Shown here piece after piece: positions 8,635 to 17,248 of a stretch of DNA of 64,000 nt. Positions within the stretch are counted from its first letter, which is position 1; each line of letters begins with the position of its first letter. The translations under genes were made by a program, and so were the position numbers. Origin of the DNA: Vibrio splendidus (lineage in GTDB: Bacteria; Pseudomonadota; Gammaproteobacteria; Enterobacterales; Vibrionaceae); the NCBI RefSeq assembly GCF_003345295.1, contig NZ_CP031055.1:2108001-2172000 (forward strand). The letters are read 5' to 3'. The notes beneath the pieces are model-generated. The model had not been told where the DNA came from and ran no database searches. It worked only from the letters and a program-made list of their open reading frames with translations.

Positions 8635-10695
8635 ATGGCAACTGATCCAAGACAACTTTTGGTAACTTGTGCGCTTCCGTACGCTAACGGCTCTATTCAC
8701 CTTGGCCATATGCTTGAGCATATCCAAGCTGATATCTGGGTTCGATACCAGCGTCTACGTGGCAACACTGTAAACTTCATCTGTGCTGACGATGCTCACG
8801 GCACGCCAATTATGCTTAAAGCTCAACAGATGGGTATCACGCCAGAAGAGATGATCGCTGCTGTTAGTGAAGAGCACCAAAAAGACTTCGCTGGCTTTGA
8901 TATCAGTTTTGATAACTACCACAGCACACATAGCGAAGAGAACCGTGAACTGGCTTCTCACATCTATCTAGAACTTAAAAAGAACGGCTTCATTTCTAGC
9001 CGTACTATTTCTCAGCTTTTCGATCCTGAGAAAGAGATGTTCTTACCAGACCGCTTCGTAAAAGGTACTTGCCCTAAGTGTAAGTCAGAAGACCAGTATG
9101 GTGATAACTGTGATAACTGTGGTGAGACATACAGCCCAACTGAGCTAATTAACCCTAAATCAGCGGTTTCTGGCGCAACTCCAGTAATGAAAGATTCTGA
9201 GCACTTCTTCTTCGACCTACCTCAGTTCGAAAGCATGCTTAAAGAGTGGACTCGTTCTGGCTCTCTACAGAATGAAACTGCAAACAAAATGCAGGAATGG
9301 TTTGAGTCTGGCCTGCAACAGTGGGATATCTCACGTGATGCGCCTTACTTCGGCTTCGAAATCCCAGGCGAAAAAGACAAGTTCTTCTACGTATGGCTAG
9401 ATGCGCCAGTTGGCTACATGGCTTCTTTCAAGAACCTATGTGACAAGCGTGACGATCTAAACTTCGACGAGTACTGGAAGAAAGATAGCACAACTGAGCT
9501 TTACCACTTCATCGGTAAAGACATTGTGTACTTCCACTCCCTATTCTGGCCTGCAATGCTAGAAGGTTCTGGCTTCCGCAAGCCAAACAACGTATTCGTA
9601 CACGGCTACGTAACCGTGAACGGCGCTAAGATGTCTAAGTCGAAAGGCACATTCATCAAAGCAAGCACGTACCTAAATCACCTAGACCCTGAGTGTCTAC
9701 GTTACTACTACGCTGCTAAGCTAAACAGCCGTATCGACGATCTTGACCTTAACCTTGAAGACTTCACTCAACGTGTAAACGCTGACGTAGTAAACAAGAT
9801 TGTTAACTTGGCTTCTCGTAACGCAGGCTTCATCACTAAGCGTTTCGAAGGCAAGCTTTCTGCTGAATTTGCAGAACCAGAACTTTACAACGAATTCGTA
9901 GCAGCGGCTGAGCGTATCGGTCAACTTTACGAAACTCGTGAGTTTAGCCGCGCTATTCGTGAAGTAACTGCACTAGCAGACAAAGCTAACCAATACATCG
10001 ACGAAAAAGCACCTTGGGTTCTTGCAAAAGAAGAAGGTAAAGAGAAAGAACTTCAAGAAGTCTCTTCTGTAGGTATTAACCTATTCCGCGTACTCATGGC
10101 TTACCTGAAACCAGTTATGCCAGAACTTGCGGCTCGCACTGAGGCTTTCCTAAACGAAGAGCTAACGTGGGAAGCGATTGCTACACCGCTAACTGATCAC
10201 GAAATCACTAAGTTCAAAGCGCTGTTTAGCCGTATTGATCCGAAGAAAGTGGAAGCAATGATCGAGTCTTCTAAAGAAGATGCAGCCGCAGAAGCAGCTG
10301 CGAAAGAAAAAGCAGAAGCTGAAAAAGAGCAAGCAAGCCAAACTGAGCTAGACAAAGAGCCAATCGCAGACGAGATTGAGTTCGATGCCTTTGCAGCAGT
10401 CGATATGCGTATTGCTCGTATTATCTCATGTGAAGAAGTACCAAAAGCGAACAAACTACTGAAGTTCCAACTGGACATCGGTGGTGAAACTCGCCAAGTA
10501 TTCTCTGGCATCAAGTCAGCATACAAACCTGAAGAGCTAGAAGGTAAGCTAACCGTAATGGTCGCAAACCTAAAACCGCGTAAGATGAAGTTTGGTATGT
10601 CTGAAGGCATGATCCTAGCCGCGGGCCCTGGTGGCAGCGACCTGTGGATCCTTGAGCCACACGAAGGTGCTCAACCTGGTATGCGTGTAATGTAA
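8635..10695 (+). CDS. metG: Methionyl-tRNA synthetase
   Basis: Charges tRNA-Met and initiator tRNA with methionine. The class-I HIGH motif appears as HLGH near residue 23 and the KMSKS motif is intact near residue 335. The zinc knuckle CPKC...CDNC lies at about residues 145-161. The C-terminal domain (about 585-686) is the EMAP/Trbp111-like tRNA-binding domain that dimerises the enzyme, preceded by a charged Ala/Glu/Lys linker. The full length of 686 residues fits the dimeric form. A terminator follows. Confidence 0.97.
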   Translation: MATDPRQLLVTCALPYANGSIHLGHMLEHIQADIWVRYQRLRGNTVNFICADDAHGTPIMLKAQQMGITPEEMIAAVSEEHQKDFAGFDISFDNYHSTHSEENRELASHIYLELKKNGFISSRTISQLFDPEKEMFLPDRFVKGTCPKCKSEDQYGDNCDNCGETYSPTELINPKSAVSGATPVMKDSEHFFFDLPQFESMLKEWTRSGSLQNETANKMQEWFESGLQQWDISRDAPYFGFEIPGEKDKFFYVWLDAPVGYMASFKNLCDKRDDLNFDEYWKKDSTTELYHFIGKDIVYFHSLFWPAMLEGSGFRKPNNVFVHGYVTVNGAKMSKSKGTFIKASTYLNHLDPECLRYYYAAKLNSRIDDLDLNLEDFTQRVNADVVNKIVNLASRNAGFITKRFEGKLSAEFAEPELYNEFVAAAERIGQLYETREFSRAIREVTALADKANQYIDEKAPWVLAKEEGKEKELQEVSSVGINLFRVLMAYLKPVMPELAARTEAFLNEELTWEAIATPLTDHEITKFKALFSRIDPKKVEAMIESSKEDAAAEAAAKEKAEAEKEQASQTELDKEPIADEIEFDAFAAVDMRIARIISCEEVPKANKLLKFQLDIGGETRQVFSGIKSAYKPEELEGKLTVMVANLKPRKMKFGMSEGMILAAGPGGSDLWILEPHEGAQPGMRVM

Positions 10696-10730
10696 TTCTG
10701 GCTTCAGTCAGATAACAAGCACTCATAGCG

Positions 10731-10786
10731 AAATCCCTAATGCACTTTTAACTTGAATGAGTTAATAAGCATTGGGGATTTTTTAT
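10731..10786 (+). terminator. Terminator of metG
   Basis: AAATCCCTAATGC pairs with GCATTGGGGATTT around a long AT-rich loop and is followed by a T-run, 35 bp after metG. Confidence 0.75.
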
Positions 10787-10916
10787 ATCTACCGAAAATA
10801 AGCGTTCTCTGTTAGAGTCGCCGTCAACTATGCTATGTAGAGTAGAAATTGGTTTGTCGACGATAACGGGCTAACCAACACCTCTTTACTCTCCAAACCC
10901 TCTTTAGGAATCCCCA

Positions 10917-11396
10917 GTGACTAACAACGAAATCTTGCGTCGTATTCAACACGCGCTAAACCTTAAAAATGCACAGATCATTAAAGCTATCGAGCAAGCT
11001 GATATGACCGTTGCTCATGACCAAGTGATCAACTGGCTAAAAGAAGACAACGACAAGTCATGCTCTACGATGAAAGATAAAGAGTTAGCGGTATTTCTAA
11101 ATGGTTTTATCAACCTTAAGCGTGGCAAAAAAGAGGGTGTTCAGCCTAAACCTGAAGTTGCTCTGACTAACAACATGATTTTCATGAAGCTACGTATTGC
11201 GTTGAACATGAAAGCAGAAGATGTGTTAGATATATTAGAAGTGGTAGGCATCAGCCTAAGTAAGTACGAAATTGGTGCCTACTTCCGTAAGCCAGAGAAT
11301 AAGAACTACAAAGTATGTGAAGACCAACTACTTTGCGATTTTCTAAATGGCGTGCAATTTACTAACCGTCCAGACTCAGAAGAGTTTGCAGGGTAA
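10917..11396 (+). CDS. DUF1456 (YehS-like) family protein
   Basis: Conserved protein of unknown function. The 159 residues consist of two copies of one fold of about 68 residues (roughly 3-70 and 84-152). Each has the pattern NN-(I)-(L/F)-x-(K/R)-(L/I)-x-x-ALN at its start and a closing FLNG motif. This duplicated all-helical arrangement is characteristic of DUF1456/YehS. The start is GTG at 10917, supported by AGGAA 7 nt upstream. It appears monocistronic, with terminators on both sides. No membrane segments or catalytic motifs were seen. Confidence 0.8.
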   Translation: MTNNEILRRIQHALNLKNAQIIKAIEQADMTVAHDQVINWLKEDNDKSCSTMKDKELAVFLNGFINLKRGKKEGVQPKPEVALTNNMIFMKLRIALNMKAEDVLDILEVVGISLSKYEIGAYFRKPENKNYKVCEDQLLCDFLNGVQFTNRPDSEEFAG

Positions 11397-11494
11397 GTTA
11401 CTCATCATAGATAGATAAATGACTACTTATAGATAGTTGCTGGCCACTGGTAAGTTACTGCCTATTGATAAGTTTTCACCAACTATCGATAAAT

Positions 11495-11534
11495 AAAAAG
11501 CGGCGAGATAATTTGATTATCTCGCCGCTTTTTC
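11495..11534. terminator. Bidirectional terminator between the DUF1456 gene and fadR
   Basis: A long perfect stem (AAAAGCGGCGAGATAAT with ATTATCTCGCCGCTTTT) has A- and T-runs at either end, so it can serve both converging genes. Confidence 0.9.
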
Positions 11535-11595
11535 GTTTTCTTTACGTCGTTTACTTAATAAGTAAACCAACCTAACAGGACTTTAATGAAAAGAC

Positions 11596-12435
11596 TTAGC
11601 TGTCGTCTTCAGTAAAGTTTGTTGGTAACGTTGTTTTCATCTCGTTCCAAATCTGTGCACTTGCGATACCGTAGTTACGAATCACAAGTGGCAAGTTTTC
11701 ACGCTCACCACTTTCACAAATAACAAACAAATCTTTGTAGAACTCCATGGCTAAGCGACGAGCTTCTGGGTTAGAAAAGTAGTAGCTGCCAACACGGTCG
11801 TACAATTTACGAACACCGTTGAAGATCAGGCCATAAATTTGGTTACCTGAATGGAATGCTAAACGTTGGAAAAGCATGTAATCGTAGAAGTTAAAAGTTT
11901 TAGCAACTAAGATCGTTTGACGCTTCGTTTCATCTTTTTCTGCGTCTTCTTTCACTGATTGTTTGATCTTGTCAGCGTACGGGGAAGACTCTAGGAATTC
12001 ATCCCATGTCGGTGCCGCAAGTAAAGCTTCACAGGATTCGATCACATTAGTAATCGTACGCTCAGAAGCTTCTTTATTTGCTTTAAATGCATAACGCATA
12101 AAAATAGGGCTGATATTGGTGCGTGCAGCAAGTAAGTCTTCTACCATTTTGCTTGCGTTATCAACATCCAACGTCATTAATGTATCAAGAATATGAAGAC
12201 CTGACGTTTCCATAAACTGGTTAACTTTAGTTGGCTTACCGTGTTGGATTGTCAACCAACCATCACGAGCAAGACGCTGAAGTACTTCACGAAGCGTAGT
12301 ACGTGTAACACCAATCAGCTCAGAAAGCTCACGCTCTGCGGGCAAGATAGAACCTGGAGCGAAACGGCCATTCCAAATACTTTCAATGATATACTTTTCT
12401 GCAAATCCTGCCGGGCTTTTAGCCTTAATGACCAT
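11596..12435 (-). CDS. fadR: Fatty-acid metabolism regulator FadR
   Basis: GntR-family regulator that represses fatty-acid degradation genes and activates unsaturated fatty-acid synthesis, released by long-chain acyl-CoA. The winged-helix domain (residues 8-75) carries ILPAERELSELIGVTRTTLREVLQRL-type sequence. The C-terminal acyl-CoA domain follows. At 279 residues it is about 40 longer than E. coli FadR (239). The extra stretch lies around residues 137-177 (charged, with ESSPYADKIKQSVKEDAEKD), matching the insertion known from Vibrio FadR that creates a second ligand pocket. It is divergent from nhaB, as in E. coli. Confidence 0.93.
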   Translation of the reverse strand: MVIKAKSPAGFAEKYIIESIWNGRFAPGSILPAERELSELIGVTRTTLREVLQRLARDGWLTIQHGKPTKVNQFMETSGLHILDTLMTLDVDNASKMVEDLLAARTNISPIFMRYAFKANKEASERTITNVIESCEALLAAPTWDEFLESSPYADKIKQSVKEDAEKDETKRQTILVAKTFNFYDYMLFQRLAFHSGNQIYGLIFNGVRKLYDRVGSYYFSNPEARRLAMEFYKDLFVICESGERENLPLVIRNYGIASAQIWNEMKTTLPTNFTEDDS

Positions 12436-12473
12436 CTACACTTCAATCCAATTTAATTATTCTGTTCTAATTT

Positions 12474-12490
12474 ACTCATCATACCACTAG
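12474..12490 (-). promoter_or_regulatory. Possible FadR operator in the fadR promoter region
   Basis: On the minus strand CTAGTGGTATGATGAGT resembles the FadR consensus core (TGGTNNGAYNNGT), with roughly ten of seventeen positions agreeing. It lies about 40-55 bp upstream of the fadR start, where autoregulation would act. The match is weak. Confidence 0.25.
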
Positions 12491-13074
12491 TTCACACCCA
12501 GCGGAAACACCCTCAAAAATTTTACTCCCCCAAAACACCAGTAGAGTTAAAACTCTAAAGTTCAGCACACGTTTGCACCCTAGGTTTGAAAAGCAAGCAA
12601 CGATAAACCACCATTTCAACAAATCATTAACACAACAAATTTTCTTTAAAATCAATGAGATTGGTCATAATTTCAAAGTTATTAATTTGCAATATTAAGT
12701 TGTAATAATCATATATAAACCGTCGTTATTCTGTTAATTTCAATCATTTCGCTGAAATATTGATTCTAGTCGGTTTTTATCACATTTTAAGTGGTATGCT
12801 TGCGCTACTTTGATCGCGTTTCTCAACAAAAAAGAGGTATTTTTAGGGCTACAGGGGTTTTCCTGTTGACTAAATGTTATCTAAGAGTAGAGTTGCGCTC
12901 AAAAATTAGCAGTGCTTGAGTTTCTAAGGGAGTGACTTGGCAAGACCACAGAACATTACATGGAATGTAGTTTTTCTAAGTCACTGTTAGTTATAGTTTT
13001 TAACAACCTCTATAGCTCGATTCTCAAATGTTGTATTGCTTATCTATTCATAATCAACATAAAAGAGTATTAAC
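12491..13074 (+). promoter_or_regulatory. Intergenic region with candidate structured nhaB leader
   Basis: No gene is visible in this region. A TATGCT -10-like element sits at 12795-12800, which would leave a 5' leader of about 270 nt before nhaB. Within it are three hairpin arms: ACAGG/CCTGT at 12851-12866, AGTGACTT/AAGTCACT at 12931-12985, and a nested ACATT/AATGT at 12953-12968. The latter two form one arm with a closing stem and an inner hairpin, suggestive of a cis-regulatory RNA. The upstream part (12491-12780) is AT-rich and featureless. Confidence 0.35.
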
Positions 13075-14667
13075 ATGCCGATGTCTCTCGGAAACGCTTT
13101 TATCAAGAACTTCCTTGGTAAGGCTCCTGATTGGTATAAACTTGCCATCATTTCCTTTTTAATCATCAACCCGTTTGTTTTCTTCCTAGTTGACCCATTT
13201 GTTGCGGGCTGGCTATTAGTGGTTGAGTTTATTTTCACTCTAGCTATGGCTCTAAAATGCTACCCTCTTCAACCGGGTGGTTTATTGGCAATTCAAGCGG
13301 TCGCCATTGGCATGACCAAACCCGAAATGGTTTATCATGAGCTACAAGCAAACCTTCCAGTTTTACTCTTATTAGTATTCATGGTTGCTGGCATCTATTT
13401 CATGAAAGAACTTCTTTTGTTCATTTTCACGAAGATCCTGCTTGGCATTCAATCCAAAATCCTACTCTCTGTCGCTTTCTGTATCGCAGCTGCTTTCTTG
13501 TCAGCATTCTTAGATGCTCTAACAGTAATCGCCGTTGTTATTAGCGTTGCGGTTGGCTTCTATTCTATCTACCACAAGGTTGCATCAGGTAAGGGCACAA
13601 CGTCAGCGCACGATCATACACATGATGAAGAGATCTCTGAGCTTACACGTGATGATTTAGAAAACTACCGTGCTTTCCTACGTTCACTACTTATGCACGC
13701 TGGTGTGGGTACTGCACTCGGCGGTGTAATGACCATGGTAGGCGAGCCACAAAACTTAGTGATTGCTAAACAAGCAGGCTGGGAATTCGGGGAATTTATC
13801 ATCCGTATGCTACCTGTAACACTGCCTGTTTTCTTCTGCGGTATTCTAACTTGTGCACTTGTAGAGAAATTCAAAGTATTTGGCTACGGTGCGGAGTTAC
13901 CAAATAATGTTCGCCAAATCTTAGTTGAATTTGACAACAAAGAACGCGCAAATCGTACAAAACAAGACGTAGCAAAACTATGGGTTCAAAGTGCAATCGC
14001 AGTTTGGCTTATTGTCGGCCTTGCACTTCACGTCGCTGAAGTTGGTTTGATTGGTCTTTCAGTTATCATCCTAGCAACGGCGTTTACTGGCGTTATCGAA
14101 GAACACTCAATGGGTAAAGCCTTTGAAGAAGCACTGCCATTTACTGCACTTCTTGCCGTCTTTTTCGCTGTTGTTGCTGTAATCATCGACCAATCACTAT
14201 TTAAACCAGTGATCGATGCAGTACTTCACGTTGAAGATAAAGGCGCACAGCTTGCACTATTCTATGTGGCCAACGGTATTTTATCGATGGTGTCAGATAA
14301 CGTGTTCGTAGGTACGGTATACATCAACGAAGTGAAAACAGCACTGGTTGAAGGCATCATTACTCGTGATCAGTTCGACCTACTTGCTGTTGCTATCAAC
14401 ACAGGTACGAACCTACCTTCAGTTGCTACGCCAAACGGCCAAGCTGCATTCCTATTCCTATTAACATCAGCACTTGCTCCGCTAATTCGACTATCTTATG
14501 GCCGCATGGTTATCATGGCTTTGCCATATACTATCGTACTGGCTCTTGTTGGCCTTGCTGGTATCGTGTTCTTTGTTGAGCCGATGACTGCTTGGTTCTA
14601 CGATGCAGGTTGGATCATTCAGCGTACTGGTGAGGTTATCGCTCCAGTTATCTCTGGTGGTCACTAA
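13075..14667 (+). CDS. nhaB: Na+/H+ antiporter NhaB
   Basis: Inner-membrane antiporter that exports sodium in exchange for protons, important for pH and salt homeostasis in a marine cell. The 530-residue protein has about twelve hydrophobic spans and the NhaB N-terminus (MPMSLGNAFIKNFLGKAPDWYK). Other family landmarks are AFLDALTVIAVVISVAVGFY near residue 145 and SVATPNGQAAFLFLLTSALAP near residue 445. A charged cytoplasmic loop with HDHTHDEE is at about 180. It is divergent from fadR and followed by dsbB, an order conserved with E. coli. Confidence 0.96.
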   Translation: MPMSLGNAFIKNFLGKAPDWYKLAIISFLIINPFVFFLVDPFVAGWLLVVEFIFTLAMALKCYPLQPGGLLAIQAVAIGMTKPEMVYHELQANLPVLLLLVFMVAGIYFMKELLLFIFTKILLGIQSKILLSVAFCIAAAFLSAFLDALTVIAVVISVAVGFYSIYHKVASGKGTTSAHDHTHDEEISELTRDDLENYRAFLRSLLMHAGVGTALGGVMTMVGEPQNLVIAKQAGWEFGEFIIRMLPVTLPVFFCGILTCALVEKFKVFGYGAELPNNVRQILVEFDNKERANRTKQDVAKLWVQSAIAVWLIVGLALHVAEVGLIGLSVIILATAFTGVIEEHSMGKAFEEALPFTALLAVFFAVVAVIIDQSLFKPVIDAVLHVEDKGAQLALFYVANGILSMVSDNVFVGTVYINEVKTALVEGIITRDQFDLLAVAINTGTNLPSVATPNGQAAFLFLLTSALAPLIRLSYGRMVIMALPYTIVLALVGLAGIVFFVEPMTAWFYDAGWIIQRTGEVIAPVISGGH

Positions 14668-14746
14668 TCCGATTTTGTTTAGCAAGGCACAATAAGTGTG
14701 TCTAACTAATCAAAAATATTAGTTGATTAGGAAACTTATCCAAGAT

Positions 14747-14776
14747 AAAAAGCTCTGAGTATTCAGAGCTTTTTTA
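14747..14776 (+). terminator. Terminator between nhaB and dsbB
   Basis: AGCTCTGA pairs with TCAGAGCT around a GTAT loop, with an A-run before and T-run after. It ends 23 bp before the dsbB start, so dsbB must depend on read-through or a promoter inside this gap. Confidence 0.8.
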
Positions 14777-14798
14777 TTTTATAGACGGGATTAAATTC

Positions 14799-15323
14799 GT
14801 GAACTTTTTTGCAATGCTCAAAGACTTCTCTAAGGGACGTTTATCTTGGCTTTTACTGCTGGCTTTTATTGTCTTTTTTGAGGCATGCGCTCTCTTCTTT
14901 CAACACGTGATGATGCTTGGCCCTTGTGTGATGTGCATCTATGAGCGCGTTGCTATGCTTGCTATCGGTGTCGCTGCAATGATTGGTGCTATTGCTCCGA
15001 ATAACCCGATATCACGTTGGTTAGGCCTTGCTGGTTGGGGATTTGGCGCCTACAAAGGTTTGACGTTGGCTTTAGAGCACGTCGATTACCAGTTTAATCC
15101 GTCTCCTTTCGCAACCTGTGATTTATTCGTTACTTTCCCTAGCTGGGCACCTTTAAACCAATGGGCTCCGTGGATGTTTGAAGCTTACGGTGACTGTAGC
15201 AAGGTGGTATGGCAGTTCTTAGAGCTTTCAATGCCTCAATGGCTAGTGATTATCTTTGCGGGCAACTTGGTTGCTTTCGGTTTTGTGGTTATATCTCAAT
15301 TTGTAAAATCGAAAAACGATTAA
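14799..15323 (+). CDS. dsbB: Disulfide bond formation protein DsbB
   Basis: Inner-membrane oxidoreductase that reoxidises periplasmic DsbA and passes electrons to quinones. Four membrane helices are visible in the 174 residues. The two redox pairs are present: CVMC at residues 43-46 in the first periplasmic loop, and Cys107 (PSPFATCD) with Cys133 (YGDC) in the second. The start is GTG at 14799; a Met at 14814 would shorten the N-terminus but is less consistent with Vibrio homologues. It follows nhaB but is separated by a terminator. Confidence 0.95.
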   Translation: MNFFAMLKDFSKGRLSWLLLLAFIVFFEACALFFQHVMMLGPCVMCIYERVAMLAIGVAAMIGAIAPNNPISRWLGLAGWGFGAYKGLTLALEHVDYQFNPSPFATCDLFVTFPSWAPLNQWAPWMFEAYGDCSKVVWQFLELSMPQWLVIIFAGNLVAFGFVVISQFVKSKND

Positions 15324-15350
15324 CACTAGATCATCTAAATTAGAACAACA

Positions 15351-15379
15351 AAAAAGTCGACCACAAGGTCGACTTTTTT
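15351..15379. terminator. Bidirectional terminator after dsbB
   Basis: A 12-bp stem (AAAAAGTCGACC with GGTCGACTTTTT) and 4-nt loop lie between converging genes. Confidence 0.88.
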
Positions 15380-15432
15380 ATCGCTTAAGCTTTTTATCAC
15401 TTAAAGAATGTCAGTTACTCAACAAGCCGTGA

Positions 15433-16053
15433 TTAGCTGTTTTTGCCACAGCATTGTTTAAACTTTTTGCCGCTTTCACATGGGCAAGGGTCGTTTCGAC
15501 CGATATCTTTAAATGGGTTCACACTCTGTGACTTATTACCCAGCATCGCCTCATCAGCCGCCATTGCAACCTCTGAAATCATCAGATCTATCTGATCGAT
15601 TAAATCGGCAAGCGCTGGTGGATTCTCGAGCCCGGCCGCGACCATTTGTTGCTGAGTTTGCTCTTCATCAATCCCAAGCATCAAGGTTGTTAGGAGTGCT
15701 TGCAGCATACGCAGAGTACCATCCGCGACAGTCACACTTTGCCACTGCTCTTCCACTGTTGGCCAAACCATCATAAAGCCTTCAGCGAAATCCGCGAATT
15801 GCTCGTTAAAGTCACCATCAACAAGTACGTCTGTCAGTAAGTATTCACTACGCTGAATCAGGTTGTGCTGGCGATTAATCTGTTCCGTCACGATTGTTAC
15901 AAGCTCTTTACCTGTTTCAGGTGCAACGATAGCTAACCATTCTTCTGGATCGAGTGGTTTGGTCGCTAAGTTGGAAGCAAGGATTGAACCTTCAATGAAC
16001 TGTGGAGTTATGTCAGTGATTGATTCCGGTAGGCTTAATAATTGATATGTCAT
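15433..16053 (-). CDS. UPF0149/YecA-like protein with C-terminal SEC-C zinc motif
   Basis: Protein of uncertain function in the YgfB/YecA (UPF0149) family. The body is helical and acidic. The last 22 residues form a SEC-C module, NDPCPCESGKKFKQCCG, with the metal-binding pattern CxC...CC also found at the end of SecA, where it binds zinc and contacts SecB or ribosomes. The reading frame extends upstream to 16149. The Met at 16053 (MTYQLLSLPE) was chosen because a promoter-like pair lies at 16084-16114, inside the longer frame. It is divergent from dusC. Confidence 0.8.
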   Translation of the reverse strand: MTYQLLSLPESITDITPQFIEGSILASNLATKPLDPEEWLAIVAPETGKELVTIVTEQINRQHNLIQRSEYLLTDVLVDGDFNEQFADFAEGFMMVWPTVEEQWQSVTVADGTLRMLQALLTTLMLGIDEEQTQQQMVAAGLENPPALADLIDQIDLMISEVAMAADEAMLGNKSQSVNPFKDIGRNDPCPCESGKKFKQCCGKNS

Positions 16054-16083
16054 GAAAGCTCTGAATATTGGGGCATTTTCGAT

Positions 16084-16114
16084 ATTATAACGCCATACTC
16101 CCCAAGATGTCGCT
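16084..16114 (-). promoter_or_regulatory. Sigma-70-type promoter for the YecA-like gene
   Basis: On the minus strand TATAAT (16084-16089) is preceded by GCGACA (16109-16114) with a spacer of 19 nt. The -10 is perfect and the -35 is weak. It supports the downstream start at 16053. Confidence 0.45.
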
Positions 16115-16250
16115 ATTAAGCGATAAACCATCATCAAGCCGGGTAGCATACACTCAAGACAGGTAAACCATACTCATAGTGACAATCCTGTAAGCAAACC
16201 GTACAATCACGCCTCAAATTTTTCGGTCCACTCAGTTTCGGTAAAGCAGC

Positions 16251-17207
16251 ATGCGAGTAATACTTGGCCCTATGGAGGGCGTACTAGACCACCTAATGCG
16301 TGAGATTCTTACAGAGATCAATGATTACGATCTCTGTGTGACAGAGTTTGTGCGCGTCGTTGATCAACTTCTTCCTCCGCATGTGTTCCACCGTATTTGC
16401 CCAGAATTACATCAAGGTTCTCAAACTATGGCAGGTGTGCCAATCCATCTGCAACTTCTAGGGCAACACCCGAATTGGATGGCCGAAAATGCTTTTCAAG
16501 CGGCAAGCTTAGGCGCTAAAGGCATTGATCTTAATTTTGGTTGCCCGGCAAAAGCGGTAAACAAAAGTAATGGCGGGGCTTCACTGCTAAAAGAGCCAGA
16601 GCTAATCTATCAAGTGGTGAACGCCTGTCGAGAAGCGGTACCAGCACATATTCCCGTATCCGCAAAAATCCGATTGGGTTGGGAGCATCCGGAAGAGTGC
16701 TTTGAAATTGTCGACGCTATCGAGCAAGCAAAAGCTGATGAACTCACCGTGCATGCAAGAACCAAAGTTGGCGGCTATAAAGCCAGTGAAATCAAATGGG
16801 ATTACATCAATCAAATAAGAGAGAAAACCTCTCTGCCGTTGATTGCTAATGGGGAAATCTGGAACTACCAAGATGGTCAAGATTGCATAGAAACCACAGG
16901 TGTTGATTCATTGATGGTCTGCCGCGGCGCTTTTAATATTCCCAATCTTGGCAACGTTGTTAAGCACAACCACCAGAAAATGCCATGGGATAAAGTAATC
17001 GCACTTTTACTGCGCTATTCCGAGTTTCAAATTAAAGGGGATAAAGGCATGTACTACCCCAATAGAGTGAAACAATGGTTTGTCTATTTAAGTAAAGGCT
17101 ACCCTGAAGCGAACGAACTATTTAAAGAAATTCGTACTTTCAAAAAAGCGCCACCCATTGTAGAGCGCCTTCAACGTTACCAAGAAGAATACCACCAACC
17201 TGTTTGA
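16251..17207 (+). CDS. dusC: tRNA-dihydrouridine(16) synthase
   Basis: FMN-dependent enzyme that reduces uridine 16 in the D-loop of tRNA. The active-site segment NFGCPAKAVNKSNGGASLLK carries the catalytic Cys98. The FMN-binding start GPMEGVLD and the region LTVHARTKVGGY are typical, and LGPMEGVLDHLMR at the N-terminus marks the DusC subgroup rather than DusA or DusB. The length of 318 residues is normal. It is divergent from the YecA-like gene and converges with a diguanylate cyclase. Confidence 0.92.
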   Translation: MRVILGPMEGVLDHLMREILTEINDYDLCVTEFVRVVDQLLPPHVFHRICPELHQGSQTMAGVPIHLQLLGQHPNWMAENAFQAASLGAKGIDLNFGCPAKAVNKSNGGASLLKEPELIYQVVNACREAVPAHIPVSAKIRLGWEHPEECFEIVDAIEQAKADELTVHARTKVGGYKASEIKWDYINQIREKTSLPLIANGEIWNYQDGQDCIETTGVDSLMVCRGAFNIPNLGNVVKHNHQKMPWDKVIALLLRYSEFQIKGDKGMYYPNRVKQWFVYLSKGYPEANELFKEIRTFKKAPPIVERLQRYQEEYHQPV

Positions 17208-17248
17208 GTTAGTTCCCCCCTATCGCGATATTGAACCTCATAGCGTGG

